Assembly: GCA_958449275.1 (NCBI GenBank)
Contig: CAUDHE010000029.1
Location: 1-25,689 of the forward strand
Direction: 5' to 3'
Length of the DNA: 25,689 bases
Source of the DNA: an uncultured Alistipes sp.
GTDB taxonomy: Bacteria > Bacteroidota > Bacteroidia > Bacteroidales > Rikenellaceae
Position numbers and translations under genes: made by a program. Every line of letters starts with the position of its first letter. The first letter of the stretch is position 1. The notes under the pieces were generated by a model, which worked only from the letters and a program-made list of their open reading frames with translations, did not search any database and had not been told where the DNA came from. Shown one piece after another: positions 1-7,083 of this stretch.

Positions 1-489
1 GTAGCCCAAAGCTATCGAGGGATCGTTTATGCCCGACGCGTCGGCGTATGCCTGCTGGGCGGCTCCGAGTCCAGGGGTGTTGGTCACCGCGCCCGACATC
101 ACGCCCACCATAGTCGGCATGGGAGTGCCCGTGACGAGATGTATTATATAGGTAGTAAGCGCACCCAAAGCCACTGTCGCCGCCGCGCAGCCCACCAGTT
201 TGATTCCGCCCTCCTTGAACGACGAAAAGAATCCCGGGCCCACCTGCAGACCGATGGAGAACACGAACAGAATGAGTCCGAATTCCTTGATGAAGTGCAA
301 TGTGTTGTGATCCACGGTCATGCCGAAATGCCCCGCGGCGATGCCGACGAACAGAATCCATGTCACGCCGAACGATATGCCGCAGATCTTGATCTTTCCC
401 AGCATGATACCCACGGTAATCACCAGCGAGAGCACCAGAACGGTATGCGCTATGCCTTCGCCCATGAAAAGAGAGTATAACCAGTCCAT
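1..489 (-). CDS. YidE/YbjL (AspT-like) putative transporter, 5' part only
   Basis: The minus strand from the ATG at 489 is open through the left edge of the window, giving the first 163 residues. The protein is strongly hydrophobic, with several membrane segments. Two stretches match the aspartate:alanine exchanger-like (AspT/YidE/YbjL) family: GLQVGPGFF at about residues 80-88 and GAVTNTPGLGAAQQA at about 133-147. Proteins of this family are usually above 500 residues with central TrkA-C domains, so most of the gene lies outside the window. The substrate cannot be told from sequence; YidE-type members are mostly uncharacterised. The gene is followed upstream, on the same strand, by lrgA-lrgB, but a terminator-like hairpin lies between, so it is probably transcribed on its own. 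Family assignment is firm, function is not. Confidence 0.85.
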   Translation of the reverse strand, partial: MDWLYSLFMGEGIAHTVLVLSLVITVGIMLGKIKICGISFGVTWILFVGIAAGHFGMTVDHNTLHFIKEFGLILFVFSIGLQVGPGFFSSFKEGGIKLVGCAAATVALGALTTYIIHLVTGTPMPTMVGVMSGAVTNTPGLGAAQQAYADASGINDPSIALGY

Positions 490-529
490 ATTTCGATTGT
501 AAAAAATTAACCTTGTCCTAACCGAGGTG

Positions 530-537
530 CAAAGATA
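530..537 (-). promoter_or_regulatory. Candidate -7 promoter element of the YidE-like gene
   Basis: Read on the minus strand this is TATCTTTG, a perfect match to the Bacteroidota -7 pattern TAnnTTTG, about 40 bases before the start codon. No good TTTG lies at the proper distance upstream (the nearest is 24 bases away), so the -33 part is weak and the call rests on the -7 box alone. Confidence 0.4.
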
Positions 538-572
538 GTATTAATTAAATAATTTTAAGAACAAAGGGCCGT

Positions 573-595
573 AAAATCACCCGAAAGGTGTTTTT
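573..595 (-). terminator. Terminator-like hairpin after lrgB
   Basis: On the minus strand, shortly after the lrgB stop, CACC-TTTCG-GGTG forms a small stem-loop flanked by A-tract and T-tract arms (ATTTT follows the stem). The same right arm, TTTCGGGTGA, can instead pair with TCACCCGAAA 37 bases upstream (plus coordinates 577-586 and 624-633), a 10-base-pair alternative. Either would end the lrgAB transcript before the YidE-like gene. Confidence 0.5.
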
Positions 596-637
596 ATTGG
601 TTGGAAAGTTGGAAAACGCACGATTTCGGGTGAACTG

Positions 638-1333
638 TCAATACAGAAAACGGTCGATCAGCGGAGCCAACAACGCCGTGGCCACGCCCATGAGGGCCAT
701 TGCCAATCCGCTCAGAGCACCCTCGACGGCGCCCTCCTCTATCGATCGCGCCGTGCCTATGCCGTGTGCGGCCGATCCCATTGCGAGTCCCCGTGCCATA
801 GGGTCGTCGATCTTCAATATACGCATGAATGCGAATCCTATGAGCGCGCCGAAGATACCCACCACGAATACCACGACCGATGTTATCGACATGTCGCCGC
901 CTATGTTTTCGGAGATGTTCACCGCAATGGGCACCGTCACCGATTTCATGGCGATGGAGTTCTGTATCAGACGTGTGGCGCCGAACCATTTGGCGATGTA
1001 TACGACGCTCAATATGCCCGTCACGCAGCCGAGGGTTATGGAGGCGAGGACGGGCAGCACTTGTCCTTTCATCCGCTCCTCCTGCTCGTAAAGCAGATAG
1101 CCCAACGCCACCACCGACATTCCGAGTCCGAAATCGAGCAGGCGGGTCGCTTCGCGATATTTTTCGTACGGAATGTCGAACAGCAGCAAAAGCCCTATCA
1201 TCGCCATGAAAGTTATGACGACGGGATGGCACAGCGACGATCCCGTGCGACGATATACGGCCATGCCTCCGCAATAGAGTGCGACCGTTGCGGCCAGCAG
1301 AAATATCTGCGATTCCAGAAACTCCCGTATCAT
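638..1333 (-). CDS. lrgB: LrgB/CidB family inner-membrane protein
   Basis: This 231-residue, very hydrophobic protein matches LrgB. Typical LrgB features are the segment with KSVTVPIAVNISENIGG near the middle and the glycine-rich GSAAHGIGTARSIEEG stretch near the C-terminus, which is the most conserved part of the family. Length is normal. In Firmicutes LrgA and LrgB are described as a holin-like/antiholin-like pair affecting murein hydrolase activity and cell lysis, and relatives in plants and some bacteria move glycolate, pyruvate or related acids; which role applies here is unknown. Its ATG overlaps the end of lrgA by four bases, so the two are translationally coupled. A terminator-like hairpin follows. 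Confidence 0.9.
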   Translation of the reverse strand: MIREFLESQIFLLAATVALYCGGMAVYRRTGSSLCHPVVITFMAMIGLLLLFDIPYEKYREATRLLDFGLGMSVVALGYLLYEQEERMKGQVLPVLASITLGCVTGILSVVYIAKWFGATRLIQNSIAMKSVTVPIAVNISENIGGDMSITSVVVFVVGIFGALIGFAFMRILKIDDPMARGLAMGSAAHGIGTARSIEEGAVEGALSGLAMALMGVATALLAPLIDRFLY

Positions 1334-1665
1334 ACTCTTTTATTCATCTTTTGATAAACCAAACCTATTACCGCTATCACCAGCACCGTACTCACGGCTC
1401 CCGCCACGACTATGGCGGTCAGATTGTCGGCTATGGTGCGGTACGATACCATCAGCCCCACGCCGAACGGCACGAAGAAGAGCGCCATGGTCCCGAGCAG
1501 AAATTTGGCCGCCGGAGCGACGTTTGCGGCCTTGACGACCCGAAAATGCAGTGCCGCGTAGAGAAGCACCATGCCGATGATGTTGCCCGAGACGTAACCG
1601 CCTACGAGCATGCTGAGCAGATTGCCGATGCACCAGCATGCCAGAATGGCAAAAATACCTGTCAT
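1330..1665 (-). CDS. lrgA: CidA/LrgA family holin-like membrane protein
   Basis: The frame encodes a small protein with about four membrane segments and the family pattern of a conserved polar loop (LLYAALHF, then AAKFLLGTMALFFVPFGVGLM). LrgA proteins are the partners of LrgB. The frame is open up to 1707, but the residues before the ATG at 1665 (SLHLRRVRKQRF) are charged and unlike the family, and the candidate promoter at 1693-1700 would lie inside a longer version, so I start at 1665, giving 111 residues, slightly short for the family. The stop overlaps the lrgB start as ATGA. Function in this organism (lysis control or organic-acid transport) is not shown by sequence. Confidence 0.87.
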   Translation of the reverse strand: MTGIFAILACWCIGNLLSMLVGGYVSGNIIGMVLLYAALHFRVVKAANVAPAAKFLLGTMALFFVPFGVGLMVSYRTIADNLTAIVVAGAVSTVLVIAVIGLVYQKMNKRV

Positions 1666-1692
1666 ATCAAACCTTTGTTTCCTAACACGTCG

Positions 1693-1700
1693 CAAATGTA
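1693..1700 (-). promoter_or_regulatory. Candidate -7 promoter element of lrgAB
   Basis: On the minus strand this is TACATTTG, a full match to TAnnTTTG, 27 bases before the chosen lrgA start. No clear TTTG is found 19-21 bases upstream. Confidence 0.4.
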
Positions 1701-1766
1701 GCGACAATTCGTTTTCGTTGTAATCGGTTTCGCTTTTTTTCGGGCGTCATTCGGAAGCCTCGATAT

Positions 1767-1797
1767 TTTGTTTATTCGACCTAACGAGGTATATTTG
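1767..1797 (+). promoter_or_regulatory. Bacteroidota-type promoter
   Basis: TTTG at 1767-1770, a 19-base spacer and TATATTTG at 1790-1797 match the TTTG / TAnnTTTG pattern. Transcription would begin near 1803, about 60 bases before the YczE-like gene at 1866, and probably reads through into the acyltransferase gene. Confidence 0.65.
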
Positions 1798-1865
1798 CCG
1801 TACGAAAAGCGGCGCTTCGAGCCTTTCGGAACGACGGAAAGGACGATACGGCCTCATGGCGGATC

Positions 1866-2519
1866 ATGGAAAATTCGATGCTGAATATCATAAAACGATA
1901 TGTCACGGCGACAGCGGGACTGTTTCTCGTCGCGCTCGGGGTGGCTCTGTCGACCCGTTCCGATCTCGGGACTTCGCCCATTTCGTGTCCGCCCTACGTT
2001 CTCAGTCTGTTCGGCGGATTCACTATGGGGCAATATACCATATTGATGCACTTCTCGTTGATTTCGTTGCAGGCGGCTCTGTTGCGCCGAAGATTCCGTG
2101 CCGTGCTGTTGTTGCAACTCGTTCCGTCGTTTATGTTCGGATTTTTCACCGATCTTACGATGGCCGCGACGGCGGGGTTGCAAAGCGATTCGTATGCGGC
2201 ATGTGTCGCGTTACTGCTGTCGGGGTGCGTGGTCATAGCCGCAGGCATATCGGTGCAGGTCAATGCCGCAGCATGGATGTTGGCGGGTGAACAGACCGTG
2301 GCGGTCATATCGGAGGTGAGCGGCGCGGCTTTCGGTCGCGTGAAGGTCTTTTTCGACTCCTCGCTGGTGATCGTCGGTGTAATACTGTCGTTTTGCTTGT
2401 TGCACGGATTGACGGGTATTCGCGAGGGAACGATAGTGTCGGCACTGTCGGTGGGCGCGATAGTCCGTCGCTTGCAAGGCCCCGTCGGAACGGGGTTGCG
2501 GCGGCTGAGGATATTGTAA
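1866..2519 (+). CDS. YczE/YyaS/YitT-like (DUF6198-type) membrane protein
   Basis: This 217-residue integral membrane protein has about five or six hydrophobic segments. The N-terminal pattern (LFLVALGVALSTRSDLGTSPISCPPYVLS) is typical of the YczE/YitT-related family often listed as DUF6198 in Bacteroidota: a first helix, then a conserved 'DLGTSPI' loop. The function of the family is not established. ATG at 1866 is used; ATG at 1878 is an equally good alternative that removes four residues. Only 32 bases separate its stop from the next gene and no terminator is seen there, so the two are probably cotranscribed from the promoter at 1767. Confidence 0.8.
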   Translation: MENSMLNIIKRYVTATAGLFLVALGVALSTRSDLGTSPISCPPYVLSLFGGFTMGQYTILMHFSLISLQAALLRRRFRAVLLLQLVPSFMFGFFTDLTMAATAGLQSDSYAACVALLLSGCVVIAAGISVQVNAAAWMLAGEQTVAVISEVSGAAFGRVKVFFDSSLVIVGVILSFCLLHGLTGIREGTIVSALSVGAIVRRLQGPVGTGLRRLRIL

Positions 2520-2551
2520 TCGATTATTAACCTAAATACTTACGAAAATAA

Positions 2552-3643
2552 ATGGTAAAACGTGTAGCTTTTCTCGATTACGTCCGCGTATTCGCATGTT
2601 TTCTCGTGATGCTCGTACATGCGAGCGAGAACTTTTACGGCGCCGAGGGATCGACCGACATGGCGGGACCGCAGTCGTTTTTGGCCGATGAAAGCGACAG
2701 ATTGTGGGTGTCGCTTTACGACGGATTTTCACGTATGTCGGTGCCTTTGTTCATGATAGTGTCGGCGTTTCTGCTGGTACCTGTGAAGAGAGAGCAGACT
2801 TCGTGGCAGTTCTATGCGCGCCGTTTCAAACGCATATTGCCTCCGCTGGCTTTCTTCATGATTCTTTACAGTACTCTGCCGTTGCTGTGGGGCCAGATCG
2901 ACGCGGCGACGTCGGTGAAGGATTTGTCGCGTTTTTTCCTTAACTTCCCCACCATGGCGGGCCATTTTTGGTTCATGTATCCGCTCATAGGGCTTTATCT
3001 GTTCATTCCTATAATATCGCCCTGGCTCGAAAAGGCGACGGCACGCGAGGAGCTGTTCTTCATCGGGTTGTTCCTCCTTTCGACCTGCATACCCTATCTC
3101 AACCGCTGGTGCGGCGAGGTGTGGGGCCAGTGCTTCTGGAACGAATACCACATGTTGTGGAACTTCTCGGGTTACGCGGGATATATGGTGCTGGCGCACT
3201 ACATACGAGTGCATCTCGATTGGAATCGCGGCAAACGTTTGGCGGCAGGCTTCGTGTCGATGGCTGTCGGCGCGGCGGTTACCATATATTCGTTCTATGC
3301 TCAGGCGGTCCCGGGAGAGATTCTCGAAACGCCCGTGCTGGAGGTCGGATGGGCATTCTGCACGATCAACTGCGTGGCGCTCACGTTCGGTGCTTTCCTG
3401 CTCTTTACCTGCATATCGGCGTCCGAGGCTCCGCGTATCGTAACCGACATGTCGAAACTGAGTTACGGCATGTTCCTCATGCACATATTCTGGCTCGGCC
3501 TGTGGGTGACGGTGTTCAAAAACGACATGGCGCTGCCCACCGCAGCGGCGATTCCGAGCATAGCAGTCGCTACGTTCGTGAGTTGCTATGTTACCGCCAA
3601 GCTGATATCGTTCGTGCCCAAAAGCAAGTGGATCATAGGATAA
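2552..3643 (+). CDS. Acyltransferase 3 family membrane protein
   Basis: The 363-residue protein has roughly ten hydrophobic segments and the layout of acyltransferase family 3 (OafA/YrhL/NodX-type). Near the N-terminus FLDYVRVFACFLVMLVHASENFY carries the conserved arginine and the histidine thought to be catalytic in the family. After it come a second arginine-rich loop (YARRFKRILPPLAFF) and a late helix with SYGMFLMHIFWLG. These proteins transfer acetyl or other acyl groups to sugars of the cell envelope; the acceptor here cannot be deduced, and there are no glycan-synthesis genes beside it. Length is normal for the family. Confidence 0.87.
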   Translation: MVKRVAFLDYVRVFACFLVMLVHASENFYGAEGSTDMAGPQSFLADESDRLWVSLYDGFSRMSVPLFMIVSAFLLVPVKREQTSWQFYARRFKRILPPLAFFMILYSTLPLLWGQIDAATSVKDLSRFFLNFPTMAGHFWFMYPLIGLYLFIPIISPWLEKATAREELFFIGLFLLSTCIPYLNRWCGEVWGQCFWNEYHMLWNFSGYAGYMVLAHYIRVHLDWNRGKRLAAGFVSMAVGAAVTIYSFYAQAVPGEILETPVLEVGWAFCTINCVALTFGAFLLFTCISASEAPRIVTDMSKLSYGMFLMHIFWLGLWVTVFKNDMALPTAAAIPSIAVATFVSCYVTAKLISFVPKSKWIIG

Positions 3644-3693
3644 CGGACGAAAAGATTTTTGATCGGAAGCGATGACGCAAACGATTTTTTCAC

Positions 3694-3701
3694 TATTTTT
3701 G
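3694..3701 (+). promoter_or_regulatory. -7 promoter element of ssrA
   Basis: TATTTTTG matches TAnnTTTG and lies 12 bases before the mature 5' end of tmRNA. It is the same box as before ftsE and gyrB. No TTTG is present at the expected distance upstream. A short 5' leader would be removed by RNase P. Confidence 0.5.
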
Positions 3702-3713
3702 CATCGTCGGATC

Positions 3714-4112
3714 GGGGGCGACCGGTTTTGACAGCTTGCAGAGTTCTATCGTAAGCACGTCGAGCGTTGTGTGGTAGCTCGTTAATATCAACACTCGAAC
3801 TACAAATGGCAATAACAGCTATGCACTCGCTGCCTAATTTTCAGGGAAAATTGGCTTAATCATCGGACCCGAGGAGGTTCGACGACGAGTATCCCGAACG
3901 ACTGCTCCGCCCTTTAGCGGTTCGTTCATATGGGGTATCATCAATTAAGGGATAGTGCGGCATGTGTCTCGGTTGTCGTATGAAATTAAGAGACTGCGGC
4001 AAGGGTCAGGTCGTCTGCGGCCATCCCGCGCAAGAGGATCAATCGCAGAATAAACGTGTAGAAAGCCTTGGGGTTCCTTGTTTGGACGCGGGTTCGACTC
4101 CCGCCGCCTCCA
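3714..4112 (+). ncRNA. ssrA: Transfer-messenger RNA (tmRNA)
   Basis: tmRNA rescues ribosomes stalled on broken mRNAs and adds a degradation tag. The 5' end GGGGGCG (3714-3720) pairs with CGCCTCC (4105-4111) as a seven-base-pair acceptor stem with one G-U pair; A4112 is the discriminator. The T arm is exact: GCGGG, loop TTCGACT, CCCGC (4088-4104). GACCGGTTTTGACAGCTTGC after the acceptor stem is typical of Bacteroidota tmRNAs. The tag reading frame resumes at GGC 3808 and reads GNNSYALAA before TAA at 3835-3837. The terminal CCA is not encoded (CAA follows the discriminator), so it must be added by nucleotidyltransferase. Length of 399 is normal for a one-piece tmRNA. Confidence 0.95.
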
Positions 4113-4132
4113 CAATCGGCAATGATTATCGA

Positions 4133-4170
4133 GAACGCACCTATTTTATAAAATGGGTGCGTTCGTTTTT
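4133..4170 (+). terminator. Rho-independent terminator of ssrA
   Basis: GAACGCACCTATTT (4133-4146) pairs with AAATGGGTGCGTTC (4151-4164) around the loop TATA, with one T-G pair, and is followed by GTTTTT. This is a strong terminator 20 bases after the tmRNA 3' end. The next hundred bases up to the trp promoter show nothing recognisable. Confidence 0.9.
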
Positions 4171-4276
4171 CAGATCGGTCGTATGCCGAGCCAAGCGGTG
4201 AACGGACGAGAAACGGCATGACAGACTATCGGAGCGTCTTATCCGAAAGTAACCGATAAAAAAATGAGCGAAAAAC

Positions 4277-4307
4277 TTTGCCGATTCGAATAAAATGTCT
4301 ATTTTTA
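4277..4307 (+). promoter_or_regulatory. Promoter of the trp operon
   Basis: TTTG at 4277-4280, a 19-base spacer and TATTTTTA at 4300-4307 match TTTG / TAnnTTTG except for the last base. Transcription would start near 4313, leaving a leader of about 170 bases before trpB. That leader holds the attenuator described below. Confidence 0.65.
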
Positions 4308-4331
4308 CGGTCGAATTAAAAGAACAGCAAA

Positions 4332-4412
4332 TTGATTTTAACGGGACATACCAATTGGTGGCGCTCTTACAACTTCAACAGTCGTAAGGGAGAAAGCCGT
4401 ATGTATATATAA
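4332..4412 (+). CDS. Putative trp operon leader peptide with tandem Trp codons
   Basis: A 26-codon frame ends at TAA 4410-4412 just before the terminator hairpin. It contains two adjacent tryptophan codons, TGG TGG at 4356-4361, followed by RSYNFNSRKGES. Tryptophan is rare, so two in a row in a very short frame in front of trpB is strong circumstantial evidence for a ribosome-stalling leader. No ATG is in frame before the Trp codons; TTG 4332 is the best start, preceded by A-rich sequence (TTAAAAGAACAGCAAA), and ATT 4335 is possible. The frame is closed upstream by TAA at 4317-4319. Expression is inferred only. Confidence 0.6.
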   Translation: MILTGHTNWWRSYNFNSRKGESRMYI

Positions 4413-4453
4413 TAGTATTATAAAAGAGTTGCAAGGGCTGTCGTACTTACGAC
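4364..4453 (+). promoter_or_regulatory. trp attenuator: 1:2 hairpin and competing antiterminator pairing
   Basis: Segment 1, CTCTTAC (4364-4370), can pair with GTAAGGG (4384-4390, one G-U pair) across a 13-base loop. Segment 2, GTCGTAAG (4381-4388), is also an exact complement of CTTACGAC (4446-4453), which forms the loop and the start of the 3' arm of the terminator. The two pairings exclude each other. A ribosome waiting at the Trp codons 4356-4361 would cover segment 1, freeing segment 2 to break the terminator; a ribosome that reaches the stop leaves 1:2 free to form and the terminator intact. This is the classic attenuation logic; the pairings are visible, the mechanism is inferred. Confidence 0.65.
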
Positions 4454-4469
4454 AGCCCTTGTTGGTTAA
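4432..4469 (+). terminator. Attenuator terminator hairpin before trpB
   Basis: CAAGGGCTGTCGT (4432-4444) pairs perfectly over 13 bases with ACGACAGCCCTTG (4449-4461) around a four-base loop, followed by the T-rich but interrupted TTGGTTAAT. It sits 24 bases before the trpB start. The weak T-tract is compatible with a conditional terminator. Confidence 0.75.
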
Positions 4470-4485
4470 TCCCCATTCTAAAAAC

Positions 4486-5673
4486 ATGACAATGAAGACG
4501 TATCAAGTGAACAACGAAGGTTATTACGGAGAGTTCGGCGGCACCTACATTCCCGAAATCCTTCACCGATGTGTGGAGGAGCTGAAGAATGCTTATCGGC
4601 GAGTGTTGGACGACGATGGGTTCAAGCAGGAATTTCACCGACTGCTGCGCGATTATGTGGGCCGCCCTTCGCCGCTCTATTCGGCGCATAGGCTGAGCGA
4701 AAAGTATGGCTGTCGTATCTATCTGAAACGAGAGGACTTGAACCATACCGGAGCACACAAAATCAACAATGCCATCGGGCAGGTGCTGTTGGCCAAGCGG
4801 ATGGGGAAGACCCGCATCATTGCCGAGACCGGCGCTGGACAGCACGGTGTGGCCACGGCTACCGTCTGCGCGCTGATGAACATGAAGTGCGTGGTCTATA
4901 TGGGAAAGACGGATGTGGAACGACAGCACGTGAATGTGGAGAAGATGAAGATGCTGGGAGCCGAGGTGCATCCCGTGACCTGCGGAAATATGACCTTGAA
5001 AGATGCCACCAACGAAGCCATCCGCGACTGGTGCTGCCATCCGACCGACACGTATTACGTCATCGGTTCGACCGTGGGGCCTCATCCATATCCCGACATG
5101 GTGGCACGACTGCAATCGGTCATCAGCGAGGAGATCAGGATACAACTGAAGGAGCAGGAGGGCCGAGACTATCCCGACTACCTTATGGCATGTGTAGGCG
5201 GAGGAAGCAATGCCGCCGGAACCATCTATCATTACATAGACGACGAACGGGTGCGGATTGTATTGGCCGAAGCGGGCGGAAAAGGGATCGACACGGGGTT
5301 GTCGGCTGCCACCATCCGATTAGGAAAGGTGGGAATCATTCACGGAGCCAAGACATTGGTAATGCAGAACGAGGACGGACAGATAGAGGAGCCTTACTCG
5401 ATTTCGGCAGGATTGGACTACCCTGGCATCGGCCCTATGCATGCGAATCTCGCCCGACGGGAGCGGGCGCTTGTATTGGCTGTCGATGATGATGAAGCCG
5501 TTCGGGCGGCATACGAGCTGACCCGTTTGGAAGGCATCGTGCCTGCATTGGAGAGTGCGCATGCTCTCGGCGCTTTGGAGAAGATGAACTTCCGTCCCGA
5601 CGATGTGGTGGTACTCACCGTTTCGGGACGTGGAGACAAGGATATGGAAACTTATTTGAACTATGATTTTTGA
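4486..5673 (+). CDS. trpB: Tryptophan synthase beta chain
   Basis: TrpB joins indole, channelled from TrpA, with L-serine to give L-tryptophan, using pyridoxal phosphate. The product of 395 residues has the usual length. The PLP lysine is K92 in HTGAHKINNA and the phosphate-binding loop is GGGSN at about 238-242; the N-terminal YYGEFGGTYIPE is also diagnostic. The frame is open back to a TTG at 4429, but that lies inside the terminator hairpin, so I start at ATG 4486; ATG 4492 is a close alternative. It is the first gene of the operon, so it is the one most directly under attenuator control. TrpE starts three bases after its stop. Confidence 0.97.
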   Translation: MTMKTYQVNNEGYYGEFGGTYIPEILHRCVEELKNAYRRVLDDDGFKQEFHRLLRDYVGRPSPLYSAHRLSEKYGCRIYLKREDLNHTGAHKINNAIGQVLLAKRMGKTRIIAETGAGQHGVATATVCALMNMKCVVYMGKTDVERQHVNVEKMKMLGAEVHPVTCGNMTLKDATNEAIRDWCCHPTDTYYVIGSTVGPHPYPDMVARLQSVISEEIRIQLKEQEGRDYPDYLMACVGGGSNAAGTIYHYIDDERVRIVLAEAGGKGIDTGLSAATIRLGKVGIIHGAKTLVMQNEDGQIEEPYSISAGLDYPGIGPMHANLARRERALVLAVDDDEAVRAAYELTRLEGIVPALESAHALGALEKMNFRPDDVVVLTVSGRGDKDMETYLNYDF

Positions 5674-5676
5674 TTT

Positions 5677-7077
5677 ATGAAAACCTACGATTATCACACC
5701 CGATACAAGACTGTGCTCGGCGATTTGCATACCCCCGTCAGCACGTATTTGAAGGTGCGCGACCTTTTCCCGCAGAGCGCACTCATGGAGAGTTCCGACT
5801 ATCACGGAAGCGAAAACAACCGCTCATTCATCGGACTGGATCCCGTGGCCGAAATCGGTATCAACCACGGCATCGCCACCGCTGCTTATCCCGACGGAAC
5901 GATCGAAGAACGCCCCATCACGGAGAACTATCGGGTGGAAGATGCCTTGACGGATTTCCTCGGCCGATTCCGCGTGTCGGGCGAGGGGAGCAATTATTGC
6001 GGGCTCTACGGATATACCACGTTCAATGCCGTACGCTATTTCGAGAACATTGACGTGAAGGACAGTCGGGATGCCAGGAACGATGCGCCCGATATGCTCT
6101 ACATCCTCTACCGCTATCTGATTGTCTTCAACGATTTCCGTCACGAGATGATGCTGGTAGAGATGTTACGGGAAGACGACACGAGCCGCCTCGACCACAT
6201 CGAGAAGGCGGTGAACAACCGAAACTATACCACTTACGACTTCCGTGCCGTGGGCGAGACCACCAGTACGCTGACTGACGAGCAGCACAAGGCGAACATC
6301 CGTCGGGGCATTGCCCATTGCTTACGTGGAGATGTTTTCCAGATAGTACTTTCCCGCCGTTTCATCCAGCATTACGAGGGCGATGATTTCAAGCTCTACC
6401 GTGCTTTGCGCAGCATCAATCCTTCGCCTTATCTGTTCTATTTCGATTTCGGAGGTTTCCGCATTCTCGGATCTTCACCCGAAACGCATTGCAAGATAGA
6501 AGACGGACGGGCCGTCATAGACCCTATAGCCGGCACTGCCCGACGCACGGGCGACAAGCAGGAGGATGCCCGACTGACCGCTGCCCTGCTCGCCGACCCC
6601 AAGGAGAATGCCGAACACGTGATGTTGGTGGATTTGGCCCGTAACGATCTCAGCCGCAACTGCCACGATGTACGGGTGGAATTCTACAAGGAGCCGCAAT
6701 ATTACAGTCATGTCATTCATTTGGTCAGTCGGGTGAGCGGAGAGCTGAACAAGGATGCCAACCCTATCAAAACCTTTATCGATACCTTCCCCGCAGGTAC
6801 GCTGAGCGGCGCTCCCAAAGTGCGCGCCATGCAACTCATAGGCGAGTACGAGCCGCATAGTCGGGAGGCCTACGGAGGTTGCATAGGTTTCATCGGGCTG
6901 AACGGCACGCTGAACCAGGCCATCACTATCCGTACTTTCGTGAGCCGCAACAATGAATTGCGGTTCCAAGCGGGTGGCGGTATCGTGGCGAAGAGCAACG
7001 AGGAGCATGAACTTCAGGAAGTGAACAACAAGTTGGGGGCGCTGAAAAAAGCGATTGTCTTAGCGGAAAAAATGTAG
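5677..7077 (+). CDS. trpE: Anthranilate synthase component I
   Basis: TrpE converts chorismate to anthranilate with ammonia supplied by TrpG, the committed step of the pathway. The 466-residue product is in the shorter size class of the family. The chorismate-binding C-terminal half carries GTARRTGDKQEDAR (from about residue 286), LVDLARNDLSRNC and, near the end, AGGGIVAKSNEEHE. Near the N-terminus LMES (residues 36-39) stands where the LLES tryptophan feedback-inhibition motif normally is, so allosteric inhibition is probably kept. The start follows the trpB stop by three bases; trpG follows six bases after its own stop. Confidence 0.97.
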   Translation: MKTYDYHTRYKTVLGDLHTPVSTYLKVRDLFPQSALMESSDYHGSENNRSFIGLDPVAEIGINHGIATAAYPDGTIEERPITENYRVEDALTDFLGRFRVSGEGSNYCGLYGYTTFNAVRYFENIDVKDSRDARNDAPDMLYILYRYLIVFNDFRHEMMLVEMLREDDTSRLDHIEKAVNNRNYTTYDFRAVGETTSTLTDEQHKANIRRGIAHCLRGDVFQIVLSRRFIQHYEGDDFKLYRALRSINPSPYLFYFDFGGFRILGSSPETHCKIEDGRAVIDPIAGTARRTGDKQEDARLTAALLADPKENAEHVMLVDLARNDLSRNCHDVRVEFYKEPQYYSHVIHLVSRVSGELNKDANPIKTFIDTFPAGTLSGAPKVRAMQLIGEYEPHSREAYGGCIGFIGLNGTLNQAITIRTFVSRNNELRFQAGGGIVAKSNEEHELQEVNNKLGALKKAIVLAEKM

Positions 7078-7083
7078 AAGAAT

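Noticed and set aside
4088..4171. Possible integration site for a mobile element at the 3' end of ssrA
   Set aside because: tmRNA genes are common targets, but no second copy of the 3' end, no integrase and no mobile genes were found in the window.
3962..4201. Open frame over the 3' part of ssrA
   Set aside because: It runs through the tmRNA T arm, acceptor stem and terminator, so it is not a gene.
4295..4387. A 30-codon ATG frame (MSIFTVELKEQQ...) in the trp leader
   Set aside because: Its start lies before the predicted transcription start and overlaps the -7 box, and its frame reads TTG GTG instead of the tandem Trp codons. The frame one base later fits the regulatory layout.
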